Shown here piece after piece: positions 18,074 through 26,482 of a stretch of DNA of 44,830 bases. The first letter of the stretch is position 1. The number at the start of each line of letters is the position of its first letter. Origin of the DNA: an uncultured Thermoguttaceae bacterium (GTDB lineage: Bacteria > Planctomycetota > Planctomycetia > Pirellulales > Thermoguttaceae). The notes below the pieces were generated by a model, which saw nothing but the letters and a program-made list of their open reading frames with translations, was not told the origin of the DNA and ran no database searches. The stretch spans positions 1 through 44,830 of the forward strand of contig CALFBP010000038.1 in the NCBI GenBank assembly GCA_937951625.1, in the 5' to 3' direction. The position numbers and the translations under genes were made by a program.

Positions 18074-19440
18074 TCACCGCGCCGATGCTCATCGCCGCGG
18101 TATCCATTGTCCACGTATTGGTCTCGCATTACGCCGTAGGGGGAGGGCTGTTTCTGGCGGTCGAAACCGCTCATGCGTACCGTACCAAGGATCGCGAATA
18201 TCTGGCCTACCTGAAAGGCCACACGAAGTTCTTTGTGTGGTTGACCGTGGTGTTTGGCGCCATCACGGGCGTGGGCATCTGGTGGACGATCGGCCTGGCA
18301 TCGCCTCTGGCCACCGAGGTGCTGATTCGGACGTTCGTCTTCGGCTGGGCCACGGAATATGTGTTTTTCGTGCTGGAGATCACCGCGGCGTTCATCTTTC
18401 TGTATTATTGGGGTCGGCTGCCAGAGAAGACACACGTAGCCGTGGGTTGGATTTACGCTGTCGCGGCGTGGATCAGCCTGGTTTTGATTACGGGCATCAC
18501 GTCGTTCATGCTCCATCCCGGCGCTTGGCTCGACCCCGCCACGCGGAGCTTCTGGAGCGGGTTTTTCAATCCGCAGTTTTTGCCGCAGACCGTGGCGCGG
18601 ACGGGTGGGGCGCTTCTACTGAGTTCTCTTTACGTGTATCTCCATGCGTCGATTGCGCTCAAGGAACAACGTTTGCGGGATTTGATCGCCGCGCGATCGG
18701 CGCGGCCGGCGCTTTTGGGGGCGCTTCTGATCCTGGCAGGCGGCGCTGGCTGGTACAGTTTCATGCCGGAATCTGCAAAGGCCGCGCTGGCCGCCGCGGC
18801 TGTGCTTAACGTGCTTGCCGCCCTGATTTTCGTGTTGACCGGCGTGGTGTTCGTGCTCCTATACCTCGGACCGTATCGCAATCCGGGTTGGCTGTCGCCG
18901 GGTTTCGCGGGGGCATTGGTGCTGTTCGGGGTGGCGGCTTTCAGCACCGGCGAATTCATCCGGGAAGCGGTCCGCAAGCCGTATGTCATTTACAATGTGG
19001 TCTTCGGCAACCAGATTCTGCCCAATGAGGTTGCCGAGCTTCGTTCACGCGGTTACCTGGAAGGCGCCCGTCCCGAGGGTCGGTCTTGGACGAATGCTTA
19101 CATCGCCCGACATTTCCCGCAAGTCATGGATCCCGCGAATCCAACGAGGATCGACGAGAAAAAATTTCTGGATTTGCCGCGAAGCGAGCAGATCAAGATC
19201 GGCGAGGTGCTCTTCCAATATCATTGTAATGATTGCCACGCGGTGCATTGGGGCTATTCTGCGGTGGCGATGATGTTGTACGGTCGCACCGAGGACATGC
19301 ACTTGGACATGATCGAAAATCTGGACCGTGCCCCGTTTTTCATGCCGCCTTGGGCGGGAACCCGGGAAGAAGCCAAGGTGCTCGCCGCCTACCTTGCAAG
19401 CATCTCTCCGCCGCGGCCTGGTGGGATGGTGCCGCAATAG
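18043..19440 (+). CDS. Cytochrome bd-superfamily subunit I with C-terminal cytochrome c domain
   Basis: 465 residues. About eight membrane helices (residues 10-310) align with CydA by eye: H24 (VHVLVSHYAVGGGLFLAVET) matches the high-spin haem ligand; GAITG, FVLEIT (E112) and YYWGRL match CydA segments; VRKPY (310-314) matches the GRQPW region. The long quinol-binding Q-loop is absent. The His that ligates haem b558 in E. coli appears to be Gln182 (PQTVA). The C-terminus (about 380-455) is a class I cytochrome c: CNDCH (395-399) and distal Met434 in FFMPPW. This matches described bd-like oxygen reductase families that carry cytochrome c and lack the quinol site. Likely electron source: a c-type cytochrome rather than quinol (inference). 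Confidence 0.82.
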   Translation: MHYPWWYVPVITAPMLIAAVSIVHVLVSHYAVGGGLFLAVETAHAYRTKDREYLAYLKGHTKFFVWLTVVFGAITGVGIWWTIGLASPLATEVLIRTFVFGWATEYVFFVLEITAAFIFLYYWGRLPEKTHVAVGWIYAVAAWISLVLITGITSFMLHPGAWLDPATRSFWSGFFNPQFLPQTVARTGGALLLSSLYVYLHASIALKEQRLRDLIAARSARPALLGALLILAGGAGWYSFMPESAKAALAAAAVLNVLAALIFVLTGVVFVLLYLGPYRNPGWLSPGFAGALVLFGVAAFSTGEFIREAVRKPYVIYNVVFGNQILPNEVAELRSRGYLEGARPEGRSWTNAYIARHFPQVMDPANPTRIDEKKFLDLPRSEQIKIGEVLFQYHCNDCHAVHWGYSAVAMMLYGRTEDMHLDMIENLDRAPFFMPPWAGTREEAKVLAAYLASISPPRPGGMVPQ

Positions 19441-19494
19441 CCGCGCGAAGCAGACGTTAATTTTCGCCGAACGAGAGCCTCGGAAGAGCGATCC

Positions 19495-20652
19495 ATGCCG
19501 CCACTCGATGCCACCCAATTACCCGCCCTGCCCGCCCCCTTCTGGTTCATCCAGTTTTTCAAGGTGCTCGGCTTCTTGCTCCACATGGTGCCGATGAACC
19601 TATGGTATGTGGGCGTGCCGTTGGCGGTTACCCTCTACGTGTTCGGCGGCGAGCGTGCGCGGCGATGGAGCGAACGGCTCATGGTTCAAATGCCGATCAT
19701 CGTGGCGGCAGGCATCAATCTGGGAATTGTCCCGCTGCTGTTTCTTCAGCTCGCCTACGCCAAGGCCTTTTATCCAGCCACGATCTTGATGGCCTGGTTC
19801 TGGCTGGCCGTGATCGGGATGTTGATTCCCGCCTACTATGGGGTCTATATCTATGTGTCGGGCATGAGAGACGGTGCGGGCTCGATGACGGTATGGCGCC
19901 GAGCGGCGGGTTGGTGCTCGGCAGTGATGTTTCTGGTGATCGGGTTCATCTTCGCCAACGCCATGAGCCTGACCACGAATGCCGCAGCCTGGCCGGATCT
20001 GCTCGACCGCCACAGCGTGGCAGGGGCAGCCACGGGCACGGCCTTGAACGTGGCCGATCCCTCGCTTTGGCCACGATGGTTGCTCATGCTGGGCCTGGCC
20101 TTGTTGACCACCGCTGCCTGGACCGTGTTAGACGCGGTCTGGCTTGCCGGAAAGGAAGGGGGCGCGTACCAGAGGTGGGCGCAGAGTTGGGCCCTGCGCC
20201 TGGCCCTTGCTGGCGCGGTTTGGTCGACCGTGACCGGGGCGTGGTACTTGTTCGGGACCTGGCGACCTACGGTCTTCAAGGAGATGTTTGCTTTCCCCGC
20301 CGTGATCCTGACCGTGCTCACGGCCGTGTCGTGTTGGGGTCCAGGAGCACTGCTTTGGGCCACACGGCGAAAGGCCCTGAACTGGACCCTTGCAGGGAGC
20401 GTGGTCGGGCTTCAGGCCGGGGTTTTGGCCCTCAATGCCATCAGCCGCCAAATCGTGCAGAACATCGAGCTGCGCGACGTGTTTCAACCGAGCGTTGCGG
20501 CCCAACCAACCGCGCCGGATTGGGGGCCCATGGCCCTGTTCTTGATCGTGTTCCTGGCCGGCGTGGGCGTCCTGATTTGGCTTTTCGCGCAATTGGCGAA
20601 GGCCGGACCAGAACCGAGTCTCGATGGGCCGGCCGAGCCTCCGGCCGCGTAG
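19495..20652 (+). CDS. Nine-helix membrane partner of the bd-like cytochrome (subunit II-like)
   Basis: 385 residues, ATG at 19495 with GGAAGAG upstream, 54 nt after the cytochrome gene. About nine membrane helices are seen: residues about 18-48, 65-95, 98-128, 140-164, 182-210, 222-245, 258-283, 290-315 and 330-358. TM1 carries LLHMVPMNLW with H30, recalling the haem-ligand histidine of subunit I, and INLGIVPLLFLQLAYAK is a strongly conserved-looking segment. It has no CxxCH. Position and topology suggest the second subunit of the oxidase-like complex, possibly derived by duplication from a bd-type ancestor. It lacks clear identity to classical CydB, so the name is inferred from context. Confidence 0.7.
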   Translation: MPPLDATQLPALPAPFWFIQFFKVLGFLLHMVPMNLWYVGVPLAVTLYVFGGERARRWSERLMVQMPIIVAAGINLGIVPLLFLQLAYAKAFYPATILMAWFWLAVIGMLIPAYYGVYIYVSGMRDGAGSMTVWRRAAGWCSAVMFLVIGFIFANAMSLTTNAAAWPDLLDRHSVAGAATGTALNVADPSLWPRWLLMLGLALLTTAAWTVLDAVWLAGKEGGAYQRWAQSWALRLALAGAVWSTVTGAWYLFGTWRPTVFKEMFAFPAVILTVLTAVSCWGPGALLWATRRKALNWTLAGSVVGLQAGVLALNAISRQIVQNIELRDVFQPSVAAQPTAPDWGPMALFLIVFLAGVGVLIWLFAQLAKAGPEPSLDGPAEPPAA

Positions 20653-20898
20653 CACGTTGCCCTAAGTACGCTGCTCGGTTGCCTCTTGAAGCGTCGCTAA
20701 CAGACGCAGCGCGTAGAAAGTTTTCCGCGGCGACGGCGTGCCGACGCTGTTTCGCCTGCCGGTACAAAACAGTATTGTTCGCGGCCTGGCCTCTTGCCAA
20801 CGTCCGTTCCGCTACCGTAGATTGGTCGCGAGTTACCGAGGCAGGCAGGAGGGACACCCTCTTTCTTTGAGTTTGTCGTTTTTCAGGAGATCGAACCC

Positions 20899-23280
20899 GT
20901 GCGTTGCATTTCCGCGGTTATCGTTGTTGTTTTGACGACCAACTTCGCGTTGTGGGCCGAAGAGCCTGTGCGTCTGACGCTCGATCCAAGCGTGGTACTC
21001 AACCCTGTTGATGAGAAGGTTTACGGCCACTTTTTGGAGCATATCTATAACTCCTGCAACGGTGGACTTTGGGGAGAACTGGTTTGGAACCGCAGCTTCG
21101 AGCTGAACGCGACGGGGCTATGGAGCATTCGGGACGAACGGATCGTTCAATCGGGGTTCAATGTCGACACGCGCCTCGTTTTCGGCGATCCCACTTGGAC
21201 TGATTACGAGTTCACGCTCGAGGCTAAGAAGACGGGTGGCCAAGAGGGCTTTTTGATTCTCTTCCGCGTGGCGGGAGAAAAGGATTTTTATTGGGTCAAT
21301 TTGGGCGGGTGGGGAAACAAACGGCATCAAGTGGAACGGGGTCGGACCGGCGAGGGACGATGGCACGGTATCGGCCCCAGCATCGACGGCGGAATCGAGC
21401 AAGACCGTTGGTATCGGATCGCCGTGCGGTGCGAGGGACGCCGCATCCAAGTGTCGTTGGACGGGCGTACGTTGATTGACTTTACCGACGATGAGAAGGC
21501 CCATCTCTGCGGCGCGGTCGGCGTGGGTACCTGGGCTACCCAGGCCGAATTCCGCAATCTCCGTGTGGCAAGCCTGGAGGGAAAGACGCTGTTCGAAGGT
21601 CTGCCCGAAATCCTGCAACGACCCTCCACGGCCAAATACTGGAGGGTTTACGGCCGGGGCACAGCCTATCTTGACATCGACAACCCCTTCAACAGCCATT
21701 ATAGCCAGCGGCTCGTGTGTCAGGACGGCGAGACCGGTCTGGAACAATCGCCTTTCCAAATTCGCCGGAACGAGACGTACCGAGGGTCGCTTTGGGCGCG
21801 GGGCAGGGCCGAAAACGGCGTCGTCGTTCGTCTGCTCGATCACGGGAAAACGCTCGCCGAAGTCAAGCTTCCGACTCCGGTCGATGCCTGGCGAGAATAT
21901 CCCTTTGTTTTGGAACCCACGGAAGATGCGGACGATGCTGTGCTTCAGGTCGGGGTGATCGGCACGTCCGAGGTGTGGATCGACCAAGTGTCGTTGATGC
22001 CCGACTCGTGGGCCAAAAGCGGCGGTTTTCGTCCCGACCTGCTCGACGCCGTGGTTCGGCTGCGACCGCCGGTCATTCGTTGGCCGGGCGGGTGCTTCGC
22101 CAGCGCGTATCGCTGGAAGGATGCGATCGGCCCGCAGCATCAGCGTCGTTCCTACCCCATCGAAATCTGGGACGACCGCGATACGAATTCGTTGGGCACC
22201 GATGAGTTCTTAGCCTTGTGCCGCAAGGTTGGGGCGGAGCCGTTGTTGGTCGTGAACATCGGCACTCCCGCTTGGCGCCAACAAAGCAGCGAGGAGCAAT
22301 ACCTTCAGGACGTGCTGGACTGGATCGAATATTGCAACGGGCCGAAGGATTCCCCGTGGGGACAGCGCCGAGCCGCCAACGGCCATCCCGAGCCTTATGG
22401 CGTGAAATATTGGGAAATCGACAACGAGACCTGGCACATGGGCGCCGAGGCCTATGCCGAGGCCGTCCGCAAGATCGCCCCCAGAATGCGAAAGGTCGAT
22501 CCCACGATCCGGCTGGCCGCCTGCGGCAGTGCCGGCTACGGCACCGACGGCATCGGCTTGCCGTGGAACAGGGTCATCATTGAGCGCTGCGCCGAGTGGA
22601 TCGACTACTTAAGCATCCATCATTACGAGAGTCCCGATGAATTCGCCGCCGGTCCAACGCGCTACGAGGAATTCTTCCTTAAGACTGGCGAGTTGATCCG
22701 CCAGTCCAAGAATCCGCAGCTCAAAATTTATGTTTCGGAATGGAATGCCCAATCGACTGACTGGCGCACTGGGCTTTATGCCGGGGGATTGCTCAATGCC
22801 TTCGAACGGTGCGGCGATGTGGTGGGGATGGGCGGGCCAGCTCTCTTCTTGCGTCACGTCTCGGCGAAAGAATGGGACAACGCCTTCATCAATTTCGATC
22901 ACCGACGCTGGTTTCCAGCGCCGAACTATGTGGTCATGAAACTCTGGCGCGATTACTATGCCCCGCTTCGCATCGCCATTTCCGGCGAATCGCAGCCGCT
23001 GAATGTAGTGGCCACGCGATCGCACGGGGGCGAAACCGTGCATTTCAAGGCCGTCAATCCCAGCGACGCTGCCGTGGCGGTCGTGTTGGACGTGAAAGAA
23101 TTTGTCGTGGCCCGGGCCTCCATGCAGCGAGTCGCTCCCGATTCGCTTCTGGCACGCAATACCTTGGAAAGCCCAGATTGCGTGCGGCCCATCGAATCGA
23201 AGGTCCAAATCGACGGTCGATCGGTGCGTTTCAGCTTGCCGCGATGGTCAGTGGCGGTGGTCACGCTCCAACGCGAGTGA
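20899..23280 (+). CDS. Multidomain alpha-L-arabinofuranosidase, GH51 family
   Basis: 793 residues from GTG at 20899 (CAGGAGA 8 nt upstream) with a signal peptide (about 1-20, ending ALWAEE). The GH51 N-terminus VYGHFLEHIYNSCNGGLWGE is followed by an inserted LamG/CBM66-like beta-sandwich (about 75-235, YEFTLEAKKTGGQEGFLILF) and a second CBM4/9-like sandwich (about 240-370). The barrel then resumes with IRWPGGCFASAYRWKDAIGP, acid/base E510 in EIDNETW and nucleophile E614 in VSEWNAQ. It is about 150 residues longer than the other GH51 in the window. Probably exported and acting on arabinosylated hemicellulose. Confidence 0.94.
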   Translation: MRCISAVIVVVLTTNFALWAEEPVRLTLDPSVVLNPVDEKVYGHFLEHIYNSCNGGLWGELVWNRSFELNATGLWSIRDERIVQSGFNVDTRLVFGDPTWTDYEFTLEAKKTGGQEGFLILFRVAGEKDFYWVNLGGWGNKRHQVERGRTGEGRWHGIGPSIDGGIEQDRWYRIAVRCEGRRIQVSLDGRTLIDFTDDEKAHLCGAVGVGTWATQAEFRNLRVASLEGKTLFEGLPEILQRPSTAKYWRVYGRGTAYLDIDNPFNSHYSQRLVCQDGETGLEQSPFQIRRNETYRGSLWARGRAENGVVVRLLDHGKTLAEVKLPTPVDAWREYPFVLEPTEDADDAVLQVGVIGTSEVWIDQVSLMPDSWAKSGGFRPDLLDAVVRLRPPVIRWPGGCFASAYRWKDAIGPQHQRRSYPIEIWDDRDTNSLGTDEFLALCRKVGAEPLLVVNIGTPAWRQQSSEEQYLQDVLDWIEYCNGPKDSPWGQRRAANGHPEPYGVKYWEIDNETWHMGAEAYAEAVRKIAPRMRKVDPTIRLAACGSAGYGTDGIGLPWNRVIIERCAEWIDYLSIHHYESPDEFAAGPTRYEEFFLKTGELIRQSKNPQLKIYVSEWNAQSTDWRTGLYAGGLLNAFERCGDVVGMGGPALFLRHVSAKEWDNAFINFDHRRWFPAPNYVVMKLWRDYYAPLRIAISGESQPLNVVATRSHGGETVHFKAVNPSDAAVAVVLDVKEFVVARASMQRVAPDSLLARNTLESPDCVRPIESKVQIDGRSVRFSLPRWSVAVVTLQRE

Positions 23281-23417
23281 GAGTTTATTGTTATCCAAGA
23301 GGGTGGGTCTCGTGAGGAAATCCGCCGTTGTTTCGCGAGAATGGTTCAAACGAATGTCGGTCAGCGAGGCAAGCATTTGAGGTGCGTCGAAACGTTCTTT
23401 AAACGAACGAGGTTTGC

Positions 23418-25409
23418 ATGATGAAAACGACCATTTTCCACGCGGCCTATCTTTTTCCCCTCGCGATGTTTGGACTCGCTGCGTCGGGCGTATTGGCCGC
23501 GGACATCGAGCCGCAGACGAACTTGGTAAGCAACGCCTCGTTTGAAGAACAGGCGGCAAATGGCACGCTTCCGGCAGGCTGGAACGGCTTGCCCCAAGTT
23601 TTTTCCTTGGATCGCACCACGGCCAGAACCGGACAGGCGTCGCTCAAATACGAGAACGCGGACCCGAATCGCTATGTGCTGTGCTCGCAGCGATTGCCGG
23701 TCAAAGCCGGTTGGAAGGTCCGCTTTTCCGCATGGATCAAGACCCGCGGCATTCAGGGGGAGGATTCCGGGGCTACCATCTGCCTGGAGTGGCAGGACAA
23801 GAATGGGAAGTGGCTGGGCGGGGCTTATCCGTCGGGCGTGCGCGGTGATCAGGATTGGACCCGCGTGGAGTACATCAGCCGCCTGCCTGAGGAAGCGGCA
23901 TCCTGTCACGTGTCGTGCTACGTGCGGCGTGGGATGACGGGAACGGCTTGGTTCGACGACGTGGAGGTGGTGCGGGTGCTCGACCCACCCCTGCGAAGCG
24001 TGCTCCGCTCGCCGATCTATCGCGGCTGGGTGCTGCCCCAGGAAAACCATCCCAAGGCCGAAGTCCGCGTGCGCTGGAACCTGGTCGATTACGACTTGTC
24101 TCCCACCGACTTGCTCGTCACGGCGCGTCTCGTCGATGCATCCCATAATACCCTTCGGGACGCTAGCCAAGCTCTAACAGCCAGCCGTTCAGGCAGCCTT
24201 GACCTCAGGTTATCGCTGGAGGGATTAAAGCCGGGGATCTATGACCTTGCAGTGAGCATGAAAGCGCCCGACGGAAAAACGCTGCAAACCGAGCATCATC
24301 GGATCGAACGTCTTCGGGAGAAAACGAACCTTACATGCCGGATCGATGAACACCGTCGCCTCTTGGTCCGCGAAAAACCCTTTTTCCCGCTGGGCATGTA
24401 CTTCAGCAGCATCAACGAAGCCGATCTGGCGGAGTACGCCAGAAGCAAATTCAACTGTCTCATGCCTTATGACTCGCCCACCCGGCAGCAGATGGATTTG
24501 GCGCATAAGTACGGATTAAAGGTAATTTATTCGATCAAAGATTTTTATTACGGTTCGCGGTGGTGCCCGAAATCCATCCGCTCGGTCGCCGACGAGGAGC
24601 CGATGGTCCGTCAACGAGTCCGCGAATTCCGCGACCATCCCGCGCTTTTGGCCTGGTACTTGAACGATGAGCTGCCGCAAAGCTTCATGCCGCAGCTCGA
24701 AGCCCATCAGCGTTGGGTCGTGGAGGAAGATCCCAACCATCCGACCTGGGTGGTGCTCTATCAAGTCCGCGAGGTGGCCGATTACCTCAGGACCTTCGAT
24801 GTGATCGGGACCGATCCCTATCCGATCGGCCGCAGGGCGGCATCGATGGCGGCGGAGTGGACCGCGGAGACCTTTCGCCAAGTGGAGCAGGCCCGACCTT
24901 TGTGGCAAGTCCCCCAACTCCACAACTGGGCAAATTACGCCGAAAACGAGGCCGACAAACAACGGGGACGGACCCCGAGCTTCGACGAAGTCCGCAGCAT
25001 GGCCTGGCAGTGTATCTGCGAAGGGGCCACAGGACTGGTCTTCTACTCGTGGTACGACGTGAAAAGGAACCCGGACGTGTCCTTCGAGAAGCAATGGGAG
25101 GGCTTAAAACGGATTGCGGCCGAGATCGACCAGATGGCCCCGATCCTCCTTTCCGTCGATCCAGCCCCGCCGATCCGCGTTCGCGGTCAAGCCCCCACTT
25201 GGCTACACTGGCTGAGTCGCAAATCGGGGAGCAAGTCATACCTGGTGGTCGTCAATGATGGAGATGGCGAAGGGACCGTGGAGTTCCGCCTCCCGTCCAA
25301 GCCCAGCAACGTCCGGCTCCTTGGCGACGGCGGCCACGTACCCGTCCAAGGCGAATCGCTCTCGCTGCAACTGCCGCGACTGGCTGTACGGTTGTTGGAA
25401 ATCGAATGA
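23418..25409 (+). CDS. Exported glycoside-hydrolase-like protein with N-terminal carbohydrate-binding module
   Basis: 663 residues; start at the first of two adjacent ATG codons. Signal peptide about 1-28 (LAMFGLAASGVLAAD). Residues about 30-195 form a CBM4/9-like sandwich (NLVSNASFEEQ ... GTAWFDDVEVVRV), followed by a beta-rich linker domain (about 205-300). A TIM barrel follows (about 315-590) with FPLGMYFSSINEADL and AWYLNDELPQ; E418 in NDE is a good acid/base candidate, as in clan GH-A enzymes. The strand that should carry the nucleophile reads GLVFYSWYDVKRN, with no obvious Glu. A C-terminal sandwich ends the protein. Family number uncertain; substrate probably plant polysaccharide, given two arabinofuranosidases in the window. 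Confidence 0.75.
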   Translation: MMKTTIFHAAYLFPLAMFGLAASGVLAADIEPQTNLVSNASFEEQAANGTLPAGWNGLPQVFSLDRTTARTGQASLKYENADPNRYVLCSQRLPVKAGWKVRFSAWIKTRGIQGEDSGATICLEWQDKNGKWLGGAYPSGVRGDQDWTRVEYISRLPEEAASCHVSCYVRRGMTGTAWFDDVEVVRVLDPPLRSVLRSPIYRGWVLPQENHPKAEVRVRWNLVDYDLSPTDLLVTARLVDASHNTLRDASQALTASRSGSLDLRLSLEGLKPGIYDLAVSMKAPDGKTLQTEHHRIERLREKTNLTCRIDEHRRLLVREKPFFPLGMYFSSINEADLAEYARSKFNCLMPYDSPTRQQMDLAHKYGLKVIYSIKDFYYGSRWCPKSIRSVADEEPMVRQRVREFRDHPALLAWYLNDELPQSFMPQLEAHQRWVVEEDPNHPTWVVLYQVREVADYLRTFDVIGTDPYPIGRRAASMAAEWTAETFRQVEQARPLWQVPQLHNWANYAENEADKQRGRTPSFDEVRSMAWQCICEGATGLVFYSWYDVKRNPDVSFEKQWEGLKRIAAEIDQMAPILLSVDPAPPIRVRGQAPTWLHWLSRKSGSKSYLVVVNDGDGEGTVEFRLPSKPSNVRLLGDGGHVPVQGESLSLQLPRLAVRLLEIE

Positions 25410-25620
25410 CGTTGCGAAATCCACGAGATTGAGTCCGGCTCTCTCACGGTGGAAGCTGCCGCGCTCGGCTGATCTCCACGAGCGGCGCTGTTCGCCGACC
25501 GCCTCGCCCAGCCCCCCACTTTACATCGGCTGTCTCGCGGAATAAGTTGCGCTGTCGGGAAGTGCAGATCGCGGTTGAAATGCACCCGGTTTCGACTACT
25601 TGGTTCGAAGGAGTACTTGC

Positions 25621-26208
25621 ATGTTTCGCTCGCTGTGGCTCGCGATGGTCGCCGTTGGTTTGGTAGTCTGTTCGGCAACCTGCCCCCCGCTCGTCGCTCA
25701 AGAGGAGGCTCAACCGGAGCGGACTCCAGACGTTATTTTTGTCCCCACCCCGCACGAAGTGGTCGCCAAAATGTTGGAAATGGCGAAGGTGACCAAGGAT
25801 GACCTCGTCTACGATCTAGGCTGCGGGGACGGACGCATCGTGGTGGCCGCGGCGAAGAAATACGGCTGCAAGGCGGTGGGCTTCGACATCGATCCGAAGC
25901 GGGTGGCCGAGGCCAAGGAGAATGTCAAAAAGAACAAGGTGGGACATCTCGTCTCGATCGAACAAAAGGACATCTTCGAACTCGACCTGAGCAAGGCCAG
26001 CGTGATCACGCTCTACCTGCTCCCCAGCTTGAACGTGAAGCTGATTCCGCAACTCGAGAAGCTGAAGCCAGGCTCGCGGATCGTGTCCCACGACTTCGAC
26101 ATGCGGGGCGTGGAACCTGATCAAAAAGTCGAGGTAACCCCTAAGGACGGCCGTACCCACACGATCTATCTCTGGACTACGCCGTTGAAAAAAACCCAGA
26201 GTGAGTAA
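25621..26208 (+). CDS. Exported class I SAM methyltransferase, FAM173-like
   Basis: 195 residues from the ATG at 25621 (AAGGAG 7 nt upstream). The first 28 residues look like a signal peptide (LWLAMVAVGLVVCSATCPPLVAQ). The catalytic part has motif I VYDLGCGDGRIV (63-74), FDIDP (88-92) and a QKDIFELDLSKASVITLYLLPS segment split by family-typical residues. The layout VPTPHEVVAKMLE + DLGCGDG resembles the FAM173/ATPSCKMT lysine methyltransferases. An exported SAM enzyme is puzzling because SAM is cytoplasmic; the N-terminus may be a membrane anchor instead. Substrate unknown. Confidence 0.82.
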   Translation: MFRSLWLAMVAVGLVVCSATCPPLVAQEEAQPERTPDVIFVPTPHEVVAKMLEMAKVTKDDLVYDLGCGDGRIVVAAAKKYGCKAVGFDIDPKRVAEAKENVKKNKVGHLVSIEQKDIFELDLSKASVITLYLLPSLNVKLIPQLEKLKPGSRIVSHDFDMRGVEPDQKVEVTPKDGRTHTIYLWTTPLKKTQSE

Positions 26209-26482
26209 GTCATCTAGACATTCCCTGGCCTGTGACTCCGGGGGAAGGGCGGGCGCCGCGGCAGTACCACCGCGGGGAAGTCGGCAATTCAAGGTGCGGC
26301 CAGTTCGTCGCGGACTTCGGTGGAGGGCAGAAACGGTCTTCGTGTGTCTTCCGAGTGCGGTCCCCGGGGACCCTTTGACCGCTCCGCAGCGCCTGCCTGA
26401 TTGTACCCGTGCGGCCGACGAGTAGCCTCAGAAGGCCGCACGCCCAATATCGTCGCATCGCAACGCGCCTGGAGACCCGATC

